Below are positions 30,473-43,524 of a DNA stretch of 64,000 nucleotides, one piece after another. This DNA comes from Lucinisca nassula. Taxonomy: Eukaryota > Mollusca > Bivalvia > Lucinida > Lucinidae. The DNA lies in contig OY757026.1 in assembly GCA_963580285.1 (NCBI GenBank), positions 46,927,431 to 46,991,430 on the forward strand. The letters run 5' to 3'. The position numbers were made by a program, and so were the translations under genes. The notes below the pieces were generated by a model, which made no database searches, was not told where the DNA came from, and worked only from the letters and a program-made list of their open reading frames with translations. Numbering within the stretch: the stretch's first letter is position 1; every line of letters starts with the position of its first letter.

Positions 30473-33400
30473 ACAAGAGGGCCCAATGGCCCTATATCGC
30501 TCACCTGTGTACCAGAAAATCATTAGTGTAGGAGACCACTTGACATTGCTACATACTAAATATCTAAGCTCAGGCAAAGCGGTGTCCATGCTTATAAACC
30601 CTACTGGTTTCATTGGGCGACAGGGCTTGAGATGTAATTTCATCTCAATGTTGGGTAAAAGTCCTACAAAATTGGAAGAGACATCTCCAAAATGACCTAT
30701 ACAGTGTTGACAGGGGTGTAAAACCTCAAATCAAACAAAATCTGTGCCTTATGGTTTTGGAGAAGATTTTTTTAAGTTTTTTCCAGTATAAGTCTATAGG
30801 AGCTAATGAGCCCTGGGGCTTGGCCAATTTTGACCCAAAGGGCATGGTTGGCAGGATTTATGTAGGCCACCATTTTGTGTTGCTATATACTAAATATCTA
30901 AGGTCTGTACTTCATGGTTTCAAAGAAGATGTTTGAAGCTTTTTTCCATTATAAGTTTGTTAGAGTTAAGGGGCCACAGGATTTGGCCAATTTGGACCCC
31001 AGGGGCATGATTGGCAGGATTCATGTAGGCGACCACTCGACATTGCTACATGCTAAATACTTAAGCTCTGGGACTTATGGTTTCAGAGAAGAAGATTTTT
31101 GAAGATTTTTTTCCCCATTTTAAGTTGTTTTTAGTGTATGTGTGTGTTTTTTTTTTTGTTTTTTTTTTTCATTTTAAGGGCCCTGTGGTTTCAGAGAAAA
31201 AGATTTTTGAAGTTTCTCCAATTGTAAGTCTATGGAAGCTATAGAGCCCTGGAGTGTGGCCAATTCGGATCCCAGGGGCATAACTGGCAGGATTTATGTA
31301 GGTGGCCACTTGACATTGCTACATACTAAAAATCTAAGCTCTGGGCCTTATGGTTTCATAGAAGAAGATCTTTTAAGTTTTTTTCCACTATAAGTCTATT
31401 GGTGGTGATGAGCTTGGGCGTGGCCAATTTTGACCCCAGGGGCAGGGTTAGCAGGATTTATGTAGCCGGCTATTTTATGTTGCTAGGTACTAAATATCTA
31501 AGTTCTGTGCTTCACAGTTTCTGAGAAGAAGATTTTAAAGCTTTTTTCCAATATGAGTCTATGGGAGCTAAGGGGCCCCGGGGCGTGGCCAATTGGGACC
31601 CCAGGGGCATGATTAGCAGGAATTATGTAGGTGACCACTTGCCGTTGCTACATGCTAAATACCTAAGCTCTGGGCCCTGTGGTTTCAGAGAAGAAGATTT
31701 TTGAAGTTTTTTTTCCATTATGAGTCTATGGGAGCTAAGGGGTCCCAGGGTGTGGCCCATTTGGACCCCAGGGGCATGATTGGCAGGATTTATGTACGTG
31801 ATCCCTTGTTATTGCTACATGCTAAATATCTAATCTCTGGTCCCTGTGGTTTCAGAGAAGAACATTTTTGAAGCTTTTTTCCATTATGAGTCTATGGGAG
31901 CTAAGGGGGTCCCAGGGTGTGGCCCATTTGGACCCCACGGACATGATTGGCAGGATTTATGTAGGTCACCACTTTCAATCACTACATGCTAAATATCTAA
32001 GCTCTGGGCCCTGTGGTTTCAGAGAAGAAGATTTTTGAAGCTTTTTTTTCCATTATGAGTCTATAGGAGCTAAGGGGCCCCGACGCGTGGCCCGTTTAGA
32101 CCCCAGGGGCATGATTGGCAGGAATAATGTTGGTGACCACTTGATGTTGTTATGTGCTAAATATCTAAGCTCTATGGGCTGTGGTTTCAGAGAAGAAGAT
32201 TTTTGAAGCTTTTTTCCATTATGAGTCTATGGGAGTGAAGGGGCCCCGGGGCGTGGCCCATTTGGAACCCAGGGGCATGATTGGCAGGAATTATGTAGGT
32301 GACCAATTGCTGTTGCTACATGCTAAATATCTAAACTCTGGGCCCTGTGGTTTCAGAGAAGAAGATTTTTGAATCTTTTTTTCCATTATGAGTCTATGGG
32401 AGCTAAGGGGCCCCGGGGCGTGGCCCATTTGGACCCCAGGGGCATGATTGGCAGGATTTATGTAGGTGACCACTTGCCGTGGCTACATGCCAAATATCTC
32501 AGCTCTGGGCCCTGTGGTTTCAGAGAAGAAGATTTTTGAAGCTTTTTTCCATTATGAGTCATTAGGACATAAGGGCCCAGGGGTGTGACCCGTTTGGACC
32601 CCAGGGGCATGATTGGCAGGAATTATGTAGGTGACCACTTGCAGTTGCTACATGCTATATATCTAAGCTCTGGGCCCTGTGGTTTCAGAGAAGAAGTTTT
32701 TGAAGCTTTTTTTCCATTATGAGTCTATGGGAGCGAAGGGGGCCCCGGGCATCGCCCATTTGGAACCCAGGGGCATGATTGGCAGGAATTATGTAGGTGA
32801 CCACTGGCCGTTGCTACATGCTAAATATCTAAGCTATGTGCCCTTCGGTTACAGAGAAGAAGATTTTTGAAGCTTTTTTCCATTATGAGTCTATGGGAGC
32901 GAAGGGGCCCCGGGGCGTGGCCCATTTGGAACAAAGGGGCATGATTTGCAGGAATTATGTAGGTGACCACTTGCCATTGCTACATGCTACATATCTAAGC
33001 TCTGGGCCCTGTGGTTTCAAATAAGAAGATTTTTGAAGCTTTTTTTCCATTATGAGTCTATGGGAGCGAAGGGGCCCCCGGGCATTGCCCATTTGGAACC
33101 CAGGGGCATGATTGGCAGGAATTATGTAGGTGACCACTGACCCTTGCTACATGCTAAATATCTAAGCTCTGGGCCCTGTGATTTCAGAGAAGAAGATTTT
33201 TGAAGCGCTTTTTTCCATTATGACTCTATGGAGGCTAAAGGGCTCCGGGGTGTGGCCAATTTGGTCCCCAGGGGCATGATTGGCAGGAATAATGTAGGTG
33301 ACCACTTGCCGTTGATACATGCAAAATACCTAAGCTCTGTGCCCTGTGGTTACAGAGAAGAAGATTTTTGAAGCTTTTTTTCCATTATGAGTCTATGGGA

Positions 33401-34462
33401 GCGAAGGGGCCCCGGGGCATGGCCCATTTGGAACCCAGGGGCATGATTGGCAGGAATTATATAGGTGACCACTTGCCATTGCTACATGCTACATATCTAA
33501 GCTCTGGGCGCTGTGGTTTCAAAGAAGAAGATTTTTGAAGCTTTTTTCCATTATGAGTGTATGGGAGTGAAGGGGTCCCCGGGCATCGCCCATTTGGAAC
33601 CCAGGGGCATGATTGGCAGGAATTATGTAGGTGACCACTGGCCCTTGCTACATGCTAAATATCTAAGCTCTGGGCCCTGTGATTACAGAGAAGAAGATTT
33701 TTGAAGCTTTTTTTTCCATTATGACTATCTATGGGAGCTAAAGGGCTCCGGGGTGTGGCCAATTTGGACCCCAGGGGCATGATTGGCAGGAATTATGTAG
33801 GTGACCACTTGCCGTTGCTACATGCTAAATACCTTAGCTCTGGGCCCTGTGGTTTCAGAGAAGAAGATTTTTGAAGCTTTTTTCCATTATGAGTCTATGG
33901 GAGCGAAGGGGCCCCGGGGCGTGGCCCATTTGGAACCCAGGGGCATGATTGGCAGGAATTATGTAGGTGACCACTTGCCGTTGCTACATGCTAAATATCT
34001 AAGCTCTGGGCCCTCTGGTTTCAGAGAAGAAGGTTTTTGAAGGTTTTTTCCATTATGAGTCTATAGGAGTTAAGGGGCCCTGGGGTGTGGCCAATTTGGA
34101 CCCCAGGGGCATGATTGGCAGGATTTATGTAGGTGACCACTTGACATTGTTACAAGCTAAATATCTAAGCTCTGGGCCCAGTGGTTTCAGAGAAGAAGAT
34201 ATTTTAATTTTTTCCTATTGTAAGTCTATGGGAGCTATATGTTGCCATGGCAACCAGAATTCCAATCTGATCAGACCAAAAACCTTATGCAGCCTTTCCC
34301 CCTACCTGATGATGCTTCTCATGAAATTTGATCAAGATTGACCATGGGGTATTAAAGATATACTTATTTGAAATTGTTTACGGACGGACGCACGCACGAC
34401 GGACGACGGACAAAAAGTGATCACAAAAGCTCACCTTGTCACTACGTGACAGGTGAGCTAAT
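30473..34462 (+). mobile_element. Tandem-core element B3 (~163 bp monomers)
   Basis: The 5' end is ACAAGAGGGCCCAATGGCCC; some 22 monomers follow. The 3' module has the palindrome GTTGCCATGGCAAC (34251-34264), a GGACGGACGCACGC tract, and a hairpin (34428-34459). It shares with B1 the embedded SINE-1 fragment and a T-run/ATTTTAAG variant in an early monomer. Its 3' end borders the AGT megasatellite. Confidence 0.85.
30571..30739 (+). mobile_element. SINE-1 3' fragment fixed inside element B3
   Basis: Same fragment and same junctions as at 10394-10562 (AAGCTC|AGGCAAAG and CAAACAAA|ATCTGTGCC). It is inherited with the element, not an independent insertion. Confidence 0.85.
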
Positions 34463-34583
34463 AAAAGCAGTAGCAGTACTAGAAGTCACATAGTAGTAGT
34501 GTAGGAGGAGGAGAAAAATTAATAATAGTAGCCTTTGAAGTAGATGTAGTACTATTAAAGTAGTAGTAAATTATAGTAGTAGT

Positions 34584-34872
34584 TTTGTTTGATTTGAGGT
34601 TTAACGTCCCGATCAACACTAAAGTTAATTTTGGAGATGTTGCTTCCAATTTTGTGGGACTTATCCGACTTTGAGATGAAATGACATCAAGCCAGGTCGC
34701 CAAATGAAACCAATAGGGTTTATTAGGATGGAAGTCCACCTTGCACCGCGGTTCCTGGACAGGCTTAGACCCTCTAAGCAGTTTACCAACACTAGTGTGC
34801 GGGCCTGATTATGCTCTGCCTGGAAGCATCATGCAGCCCATATATCTCTTCAAGCCCCTATGGGCAGGGGCC
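34584..34872 (-). mobile_element. SINE-1 copy at the left edge of the AGT array
   Basis: TTTTGTTTGATTTGAGG to GGGCAGGGGCC on the plus strand. AGTAGT sequence lies on both sides, so a target duplication cannot be told from the array. Confidence 0.85.
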
Positions 34873-35011
34873 AAGAAGTAGTAGTAGTAGTAATAGCAGT
34901 AGTGGTAGCAGTGGCAGTAGTAGTATTAGAAGTAGTAGCAGTAGTAGTAGTAGTGGTAGTAGTAGTGGTAGTAGTAGTAGTAGTAGCGGTAGTGGTGGTA
35001 GTGGTAGTAGA

Positions 35012-35346
35012 AGTGTGTGTGTGTGTGAATTCGGGTTTAACGTCGCTTTCAACAATTTTTCAGTCATATCACGACGGTGTCTGGTTGCGACAGGGAGCTC
35101 AATGCTCACTTTTATAGTGCTGCCTCACTGAAGTATCATGTCCCAGACACATTACATGATACCACACCCAGTCACATTATCCTGACACTGGGTCGACCAG
35201 TCCTAGCTCTACCCCGTAAATCTGAGTGCCAAACGAGGAGCAGCTAGTACCATTTTTAACGACTTTGGTATGTCGCGGCCCGGGATCGAACCCGTGACCT
35301 CCCGTTCCCCGGAGCGGACACTCTACCAACTGAGCTATCGGGGCCG
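35012..35346 (-). mobile_element. tRNA-derived SINE S2, full-length copy
   Basis: The minus-strand head is CCGGCCCCGATAGCTCAGTT (A-box within it); GGGTTCGATCCCGGG is a near-ideal B-box. The body includes TGACTGAAAAATTGTTGAAA and the 3' end reads GCGACGTTAAACCCGAATTC followed by (CA)n. About 335 bp. Inserted in AGT repeats. Confidence 0.9.
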
Positions 35347-35399
35347 GTCGTGGTAGTAGAAGTAGTAGTAGTGGTAGCAATAGTAGTAGTAGAAGTAGT

Positions 35400-35731
35400 A
35401 GTGTGTGTGTGAATTCAGGTTTAACGTCGCTTTCAACAATTTTTCAGTCATATCACGACGGTGTCTGGTTGCGACAGGGAGCTCAATGCTCACTTTTATA
35501 GTGCTGCCTCACTGAAGTATCATGTCCCAGACACATTACATGATACCACACCCAGTCACATTATCCCGACACTGGGTCGACCAGTCCTAGCTCTACCCCG
35601 TAAATCTGAGTGCCAAGCGAGGAGCAGCTAGTACCATTCTTAACGACTTTGGTATGTCGTGGCCCGGGATCAAACCCGTGACCTCCCGTTCCCCGGAGCG
35701 GACACTCTACCAACTGAGCTATTGGGGCCGG
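35400..35731 (-). mobile_element. tRNA-derived SINE S2, second full-length copy
   Basis: Nearly identical to the copy ending 54 bp to its left and in the same orientation, with AGT repeats between. The pair may be one insertion duplicated together with array DNA. Confidence 0.9.
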
Positions 35732-35984
35732 TTAGTAATAGTGGTAGTAGTAATAGAAGGAGACATAAAAGTAACAGCAGTAGACATAGTAGTAGTAATA
35801 GCAGTAGTGGTAGTAGTAATAGTAGTAACGGTAGTGGTAGTACTAGTAGTAGTAGTGGTAGTAGTAGACATAGTAGTAACAGCAGTAGTAGGCGTAGTAT
35901 CAGTAGAGGTAGAAGTAGCAGTAGTAGCAGAAGTAGAAGTACTAGTAGTGGTAGTAGTAGCAGTAGTAGTAGTAGTAGACAGTA

Positions 35985-36475
35985 GTGGTAGTAGTAGCAG
36001 TAGTGGTAGAAGTAATAGTAGTAGACATAGTAGTAGTAATAGCAGTAGTAGTAGCAGTAGTGGTAGTAGCAGAAGTAGCAGTAGTGGTAGTAGTAGACAC
36101 AGTAGTAGTAATAGTAGTAGTAATAGTAGTAGCAGTGGTGGTAGCAGTAGAAGTAGCAGTAGTAGTAGTAGTTGTAGTAGTAGTTGTAGTAGTAGCAGTA
36201 GTAGTAGTGATAGTAGTAGTAGAAGTAGTAGAAGTAGTAGTAATAGAAGTAGTAGTAGTAGTAGTAGCAGTTGTGATAGTAGCAGTAGTAGTAGTAGCAT
36301 TAGTAGTAGTAATAGCAGTAGTAGTAGTTATATCAGTAGTAGAAGTAGTAATAGCAGTAGTAGCAGTAGTGGTAGTAGCAGTAGTAGTAGGAGTAGTAGT
36401 GGGTGTGGTAGTAGCAGTAGTAGACAGTAGTAGTGGTAGTAGCAGTAGTGGTAGAATAGACATAGTAGTTGTAAC
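35985..36475. repeat. AGT higher-order block P1
   Basis: The variant string beginning near GTAGTAGCAGTAGTGG and including CAGTGGTGGTAGCAG and TAGTTGTAGTAG matches P2 (37185-37645) and P3 (50175-50650) in order. P1 and P3 also share the SINE-1 downstream, so they descend from one larger unit. Confidence 0.7.
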
Positions 36476-36579
36476 AGTGGTAGCAGTAGAAGTAGAAGCA
36501 GTAGTAGCAGCAGTAGTAGTAGTAGAAGTAGTAGTTGTAGTAATAGTAGTAACAGAAGTAGTAATAGCACCAGTAGTAG

Positions 36580-36868
36580 TTTGTTTGATTTGAGGTTTAA
36601 CATCCCCGTCAACACTGTAAAGGTCATTTTGAAGACTTTGCTTCCAATTTTGTGGGACTTTTACCCCACATTGAGATGAAATGACATCTCAAGCCCTGTC
36701 GCCCAATGACAGGGGTTTATAAGCATTGATGGTCCGTCCGCACTGCAGTTCCTGGACAGGCTTAGATCCTCTGAGTGGTTTACTAGTACTAGTGTGCGGG
36801 CCGGATTAAGCTCTGTTAGAAGCATCATGCAGCCCATATATTTCTTTAAGCCCCTATGGGCAGGGGCC
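36580..36868 (-). mobile_element. SINE-1 copy in AGT array (amplified with its flanks)
   Basis: It shares the left flank AATAGCA.CAGTAGTAG and right flank CAGCAGTAGTAGTAGTAGCA with the copies at 46493 and 50742. These three descend from one insertion that was later duplicated. Confidence 0.88.
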
Positions 36869-37184
36869 TTCAGCAGTAGTAGTAGTAGCAGTAGTGGTAG
36901 TATAGTAGCAGTAGTAGTGATAGTAGTAGTAGTAGCAGCAGTAGATGTGATAGTAGTAGCAGTAGCAGTAGTATTAGTAGTAGCAGCAGTAGTGGTAGTA
37001 ATAGTAGTAGTAGTAAAAGTAGTAGTACCAGTAGTGGTAATAGTTGTAGTAACGGTAGTGGTAGTACTAGTAGTAGTAGTGGTAGTAGTAGACAGTAGTA
37101 GTAACAGCAGTAGTAGAAGTAGTAGCAGTAGTGGTAGAAGTAGAAGTACCAGTAGTGGTAGTAGTAGCAGTTGTAGCAGTAGAG

Positions 37185-37645
37185 AGTAGTGGTTGTTGTA
37201 GCAGTAGTGGTAGAAGTAATAGTAGTAGACATAGAAGTAGTAATAGCAGTAGTAGTAGCAGTAGTGGTAGTAGCAGAAGTAGTGGTAGTAGTAGACATAG
37301 TAGTAGTAATAGTAGTAGTAATAGTAGTAGCAGTGGTGGTAGCAGTAGAAGTAGCCGTAGTAGTAGTAGTAACAGTAGTAGTAGTAGCAGTAGTTGTAGT
37401 AGTAGCAGTAGTAGTAGCGATAGTAGTAGAAGTAGTAGTGGTAGAAGTAGTAGTAGTAATAGAAGTAGTAGTAGCAGTAGTAGTACTAACAGCAGTAGTA
37501 GTAGTAATAGCAGTAGTAGAAGTAGTAATAGCAGTAGTAGCAGAAGTGGTAGTAGCAGTAGTAGTAGTGGTAGTAGCAGTAGCAGTAGTAGACAGTAGTA
37601 GTGGTAGTTGCAGTAGTGGTAGTAATAGACATAGTAGTTGTAACA
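37185..37645. repeat. AGT higher-order block P2
   Basis: Matches P1 and P3 by shared variant order, ending GTAGTTGTAACAGTGGTAGC. Unlike them it is followed by a pure AGT run and element L instead of a SINE-1. Confidence 0.7.
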
Positions 37646-37687
37646 GTGGTAGCAGTAGAAGCACTAGTAGCAGTAGTAGTAGTAGTG

Positions 37688-37691
<4 letters not shown>

Positions 37692-37748
<57 letters not shown>
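37692..37748. repeat. Longest pure (AGT)n run
   Basis: About 19 uninterrupted AGT triplets immediately before element L. A similar pure run lies at about 54590-54637. Such runs are candidates for length instability. Confidence 0.85.
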
Positions 37749-38139
37749 AATTTGTTTTTCTACAAAAACACAGATGTCTCCCCCGTTTTTGACTGCTAAG
37801 TATAACCTTGACATTGGAGGTATTGAGCTGGGTCTTGTTTTTTAACACATCATCTAATGAAGATGAACATTTCTGCATAGTAACTTTAAAAATGTTCATA
37901 GAAAAATAAAAAAGTTATTGGCAGTAAACAAAAAAAGCACTTTTTTACCTTTGACCTCTAAGTATGGCCTTGACCTTTGCGGTACAACACATAGTCTCAT
38001 GATGGTTAACATTTCTGCCAAGTAATTTCATAATCCATCAAAGAATAAGGAAGTTATTGACTGTCCTTTTTTTACCTTTGACCTCTAGGTATGACCTTGA
38101 CATTGGAGGTATGGACCTTGGTCTTGCACATGACTCATG

Positions 38140-39670
38140 GTCCAACTTTCAAGCCTCTAGCTCCAACAGTTTTTGAGATATCTTGCTGACAAGATTTTAT
38201 TAAAAAAAAATTCAAAGGGCAATAACTCTTGAAAGGGGCTTAATCCGAATGATAAAAAAATACGTGTCAGCTTATTTTCCATTAGGAATGCATATATGAA
38301 ATTTCAAAACCATAGCATACACAGTTCTAAAGTTATGCTATGCATCACTTTTAGGATTCATTACAATGGGCACAAATTACCAAAATGACAAAGGGCCATA
38401 ACTCGCAAAGTATTTTTCGGAATTTTGTCAAAAGTTAATCAGTTCATATACTCACCACCATCAATATACTCAACAACTTTCAAGGCTCTAGCTCCAATAG
38501 TGTTGGAGATATTTTGCTGACAAGATTTTATTAAAAAAATTTCAAAGGGCAATAACTCTTGAAAGGGGCATAATCCGGATGAGACAAAAAATACGTGTCA
38601 GCTAATTTTTCAAGAGGAACCCATATATGAAATTTCAAAACCCTAGCATACACGGTTCTAAAGTTATGCTATGCATCATTTTTAGCATACATTACAATGG
38701 GCACAAAATAACCAAAATGACAAAGGGCCATAACTCACAAAGTATTTTTTGGAATTTTGTCAAAAGTTAATCAGTTCATCTACTCATCACCACCAATATA
38801 TTCACCAACTTTCAAGCCTCTAGCTCCAATAGTTTTTGAGATATCTTGCTGACAAGATTTTATTAAAAAAAATTCAAAGGGCAATAACTCTTGAAAGGGG
38901 CATAATCCTGACGAGAAAAAAAATACGCGTCAGCTTATTTTCCATCAGAAATGCATATATGAAATTTCAAAATTATAGCATACACCGTTCTAAAAATATG
39001 CTATGCATCACTTTTAGCATACATTACAATGGGCACAAATTACCAAAATGACAAAGGGCCATAACTCACAAAGTATTTTTCGGAATTTTGTCATAAGTTA
39101 ATCAGTTCATCTACTCATCACCAACAATCTATTCACCACTTTTAAAGGCTCTAGCTCCAATAGTTTTTGAGATATCTTGCTGACAAGATTTTATTAAAAA
39201 AATTTCAAAGGGCAATAACTCTTGAAAGGGGAATATTCCGGACGAGAAAAAAAATACGCGTCAGCTAATTTTCCATGAGGAATCCATATATGAAATTTCA
39301 AAACCCTAGCATACATGGTTCTAAAGTTATGCTATGCATCACTTAGCATACATTACAATGAGCACAAATTACCAAAATGACAAAGGGCCATAACTCAAAG
39401 TATTTTTCGGAATTTTGTCAAAAGTTAATCAGTTCATCTACTCATCACCATCAATATAATCACCAACTTTCAAGGCTATAGCTCTAATAGTTTTTGAGAT
39501 ATCTTGCTGACAAGATTTTATTAAAAAAAAAAAATTCAAAGGGCAATAACTCTTGAAGGGGGCATAATCCGGACGAGAAAAAAAATATGCGTCAGCTAAT
39601 TTTCCATGAGGAATCCATATATGAAATTTCAAAACCCTAGCATACACCGTTCTTTAGTTATGCTATGCAT
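38140..39670 (+). repeat. 331 bp tandem array within element L
   Basis: Five copies, with the marker AAGATTTTATTAAAA at 38191, 38522, 38854, 39185 and 39512. Each unit has GCTATGCATCACTTTTAGCA and CAAAGGGCCATAACTC. The unit length is about twice the ~161-165 bp monomers of the other arrays, suggesting it arose as a dimer. Confidence 0.88.
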
Positions 39671-40072
39671 CAAAAGCGTAATGGACAGAGAACGGACGAA
39701 GGAACCAGAACCAATATGCCCCTCAAATTTTTCAAAGATGGGGGCATAATAAGAAAGTTATTGACAGAACACAAAAAAGGCCCTTTTTTACCTTTAACCT
39801 CTATGTATGACCTTGACCTTTCAGGTATTAAACTGGGTCATGCGTGCAACACATCATCTCATGGTGGTTAACATTTCTGCCTAGCAATTTCAAAATCCAT
39901 CTAAAAATAGGAAAGTTATTGACCAAACACAAAAAAGGCCCCTTTTTTACCTTTGACCTCTATGTATGACCTTGACATTTTAGGTACCAAACTGAATCAT
40001 GCATGCAACACATTGTCCCATGATAGTTAACATGTTTGCCAAGTAACTTCAAATTCTATTTAACAAGAGGGC

Positions 40073-43000
40073 CATGATGGCCCTGGATCGCTCACCTGAT
40101 CCATAGAGTAACAAGGGGGCCCCGGGGAGGGCCATTATTGACCCAGGTCTATAATGTGCATAATGTTGAGGGAGGTCTAAATAGGTGAAGCTTCATACCA
40201 AATATCAACAAAGGCTATAATCTGAACAATCTTGACAAAGGTCCACTAGATGAAGCTAAACACCAAATATCAAAGACCTGGGCCTTGCGGTTTCCGAGAA
40301 GAAGATTGATATTCCCTACATGAGCCTATGTAAAACGAAATGGCCCCGGGGCTAGGGTGTTTTTGGCCTCAGGGCTATAATTTAAACAATCTTGATAATC
40401 GAGGTCCACTAGATGAAGCTTCATACCAAATATCAAAGACCTGGGTCTTGCTGTTTCAGAGAAAAAGATTTTCAAGGATTATCTCTATATAAGTCTATGT
40501 AAAACCAAAGGGCCCTGGGGTGGGGGCATTTGTGGCCAGAGGGCTATAATTTGAAAATCTTTGTAGAGGTCCACTAGATGAAGCTCCATACCAAATATCA
40601 AAGACATGGGCCTGACAGTTTCACAGAAAAAGATTTTTCAAGATTTTCCCTATATAAGTCTATGTAAAACCAAAGGGCCCCGGATGGAGGGGTGGGGCAT
40701 TTTTGGCCCCAGGGCTATAATTTGAACAATCTTGGTAGAGGTCCATAAGATAAAGTTTCATACCAAATATCAAAGACCTGGGCCTTGCGGTTTCAGAGAA
40801 GAAGATTTTTAAAGATTTTCCCTATATAAGCCTATGTAAAACCAAAGGGCCCCAGGGCGGGGGCATTTTTGGCCCCAGCACTATAATTTGAACAATCTTG
40901 GTAGGGGTCCACTAGATGAAGCTTCATACCAAATATCAAAGACCTGGGTCTTGCTGTTTCAGAGAAAAAGATTTTCAAAGATTATCTCTATATAAGTCTA
41001 TGTAAAACCAAAGTGCCCTGGGGTGGGGGCATTTGTGGCCAGAGGGCTATAATTTGAAAATCTTTGTAGAGGTCCACTAGATGAAGCTCCATACCAAATA
41101 TCAAAGACATGGGCCTGACAGTTTCACAGAAAAAGATTTTTCAAGATTTTCCCTATATAAGTCTATGTAAAACCAAAGGGTCCCGGATGGAGGGGTGGGG
41201 CATTTTTGGCCCCAGGGCTATAATTTGAACAATCTTGGTAGAGGTCCATAAGATAAAGCTTCATTACCAAATATCAAAGACATGGGCCTTGCGGTTTCAG
41301 AGAAGAAGATTTTTAAAAATTTTCCCTATATAAGTTTTTGTAAAACCAAAAGGCCCCAGGACGGGGGCATTTTTGGACCCAGCACTATTATTTGAACAAT
41401 CTTGGTAGAGGTCCACTAGGTGAAGCTTCATACAAAATAGCATAGACCTGGGCCTTTCGGTTTCAGAGAAGAAGATTTTTAAAGATTTTCCCTATATAAG
41501 CCCATGTAAAACCAAAGGGCCCCTGGGTGGGGGCATTTTTTGCCTCATCACTATAATTTGAACAATCTTGGTAGGGGTCCACTAGATGAAGCTTCATACC
41601 AAATAGCAAAGACCTTGGCCTTGCAGTTTCAGAGAAGAAGATTTTTAAAGATTTTCCCTATAAAAGCCCATGTAAAACCAAAGGGCCCCGGGGTGGGGGC
41701 ATTTTTGGCCCCAGTAATATAATTTGAACAATCTTGGTGGGGAACCACTAGATGAAGCTTCATACCAAATATCAAAGACCTGGGTCTTGCTGTTTCAGAG
41801 AAAAAGATTTTCAAGGATTATCTCTATATAAGTCTATGTAAAACCAAAGGGCCCTGGGGTGGGGGCATTTGTGGCCAGAGGGCTATAATTTGAAAATCTT
41901 TGTAGAGGTCCACTAGATGAAGCTCCATACCAAATATCAAAGACATGGGCTTGACAGTTTCACAGAAAAAGATTTTTCAAGATTTTCCCTATATAAGTCT
42001 ATGTAAAACCAAAGGGCCCCGGATGGAGGGGTGGGGCATTTTTGGCCCCAGGGCTATAATTTGAACAATCTTGGTAGAGGTCCATAAGATAAAGTTTCAT
42101 ACCAAATATCAAAGACCTGGGCCTTGCGGTTTCAGAGAAGAAGATTTTTAAAGATTTTCCCTATATAAGCCTATGTAAAACCAAAGGGCCCCAGGGCGGG
42201 GGCATTTTTGGCCCCAGCACTATAATTTGAACAATCTTGGTAGGGGTCCACTAGATGAAGCTTCATACCAAATATCAAAGACCTGGGTCTTGCTGTTTCA
42301 GAGAAAAAGATTTTCAAAGATTATCTCTATATAAGTCTATGTAAAACCAAAGTGCCCTGGGGTGGGGGCATTTGTGGCCAGAGGGCTATAATTTGAAAAT
42401 CTTTGTAGAGGTCCACTAGATGAAGCTCCATACCAAATATCAAAGACATGGGCCTGACAGTTTCACAGAAAAAGATTTTTCAAGATTTTCCCTATATAAG
42501 TCTATGTAAAACCAAAGGGCCCCGGATGGAGGGGTGGGGCATTTTTGGCCCCAGGGCTATAATTTGAACAATCTTGGTAGAGGTCCATAAGATCAAGCTT
42601 CATACCAAATATCAAAGACATGGGCCTTGCGGTTTCAGAGAAGAAGATTTTTAAAAATTTTCCCTATATAAGTTTTGTAAAACCAAAAGGCCCCAGGACG
42701 GGGGCATTTTTGGCCCCAGCACTATTATTTGAACAATCTTGGTAGAGGTCCACTAGGTGAAGCTTCATACAAAATAGCATAGACCTGGGCCTTTCGGTTT
42801 CAGAGAAGAAGATTTTTAAAGATTTTCCCTATATAAGCCCATGTAAAACCAAAGGGCCCCTGGGTGGGGGCATTTTTTGCCTCATCACTATAATTTGAAC
42901 AATCTTGGTAGGGGTCCACTAGATGAAGCTTCATACCAAATAGCAAAGACCTTGGCCTTGCAGTTTCAGAGAAGAAGATTTTTAAAGATTTTCCCTATAA

Positions 43001-43524
43001 AAGCCCATGTAAAACCAAAGGGCCCCGGGGTGGGGGCATTTTTGGCCCCAGTAATATAATTTGAACAATCTTGGTGGGGAACCACTAGATGAAGCTTCAT
43101 ACCAAATATCAAAGACATGGGTCTTGCGGTTTCAGAGAAGAAGTTTTTTAAAGATTTTCCCTATATAAGCCCATGTAAAACGAAAGGGCCCTGGGGCGGG
43201 GGCATTTGTGGTCCCAGCATAATAATTTGAACAATCTTGGTAGGGGTCCACTAGATGAAGCTTCATACCAAATATCAAAGACCTGGGCCTTGTGGCTTCA
43301 GAGAAGAAGATTTTTAAAGTTTTCGGTGAAAAAAATCTATTTTTGGCTCCTGTGACCTATATGTGCAACTGACCGGAACCATTTGATCAACTTTGAAAGG
43401 GGTCCACCTAAGGATCATTCCTGTGAAGTTTGGTCAAAATCCCATCAATGGTTTAGGAGGAGATGTTGTTTGAAGAAATTGTTTACGCACGGATGACAGA
43501 CAAAAAGTGATCCTAATATAAAAC
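40073..43524 (+). mobile_element. Tandem-core element C1 with 1.34 kb higher-order repeat
   Basis: The 5' end is ACAAGAGGGCCATGATGGCC then GATCGCTCACCTG. The core has ~163 bp monomers (ATAATTTGAACAATCTTGG, TTTCAGAGAAGAAGATTTTT, CCCTATATAAG). Two consecutive ~1337 bp blocks (40441-41779, 41780-43116) are nearly identical, each of about eight monomers. The pre-terminal module (43321-43480) resembles the D monomer. The 3' hairpin is missing: sequence passes from AGTGATCCTAATATAAAAC into C2. Confidence 0.85.

Noticed and set aside
10296..34462. B, C and K arrays as a CRISPR array or bacterial repeat
   Set aside because: Monomers of 145-165 bp without unique spacers, in a eukaryotic repeat setting.
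35654..36593. Long frames encoding poly-Ser, poly-Val or poly-Leu (193-258 codons)
   Set aside because: They are the open phases of AGT/ACT triplets; every non-TAG phase is open on both strands, and composition follows the DNA repeat rather than a protein.
41540..43059. Two identical 60-codon frames 1337 bp apart
   Set aside because: They lie at the same place in two higher-order blocks of element C1 and are not coding.
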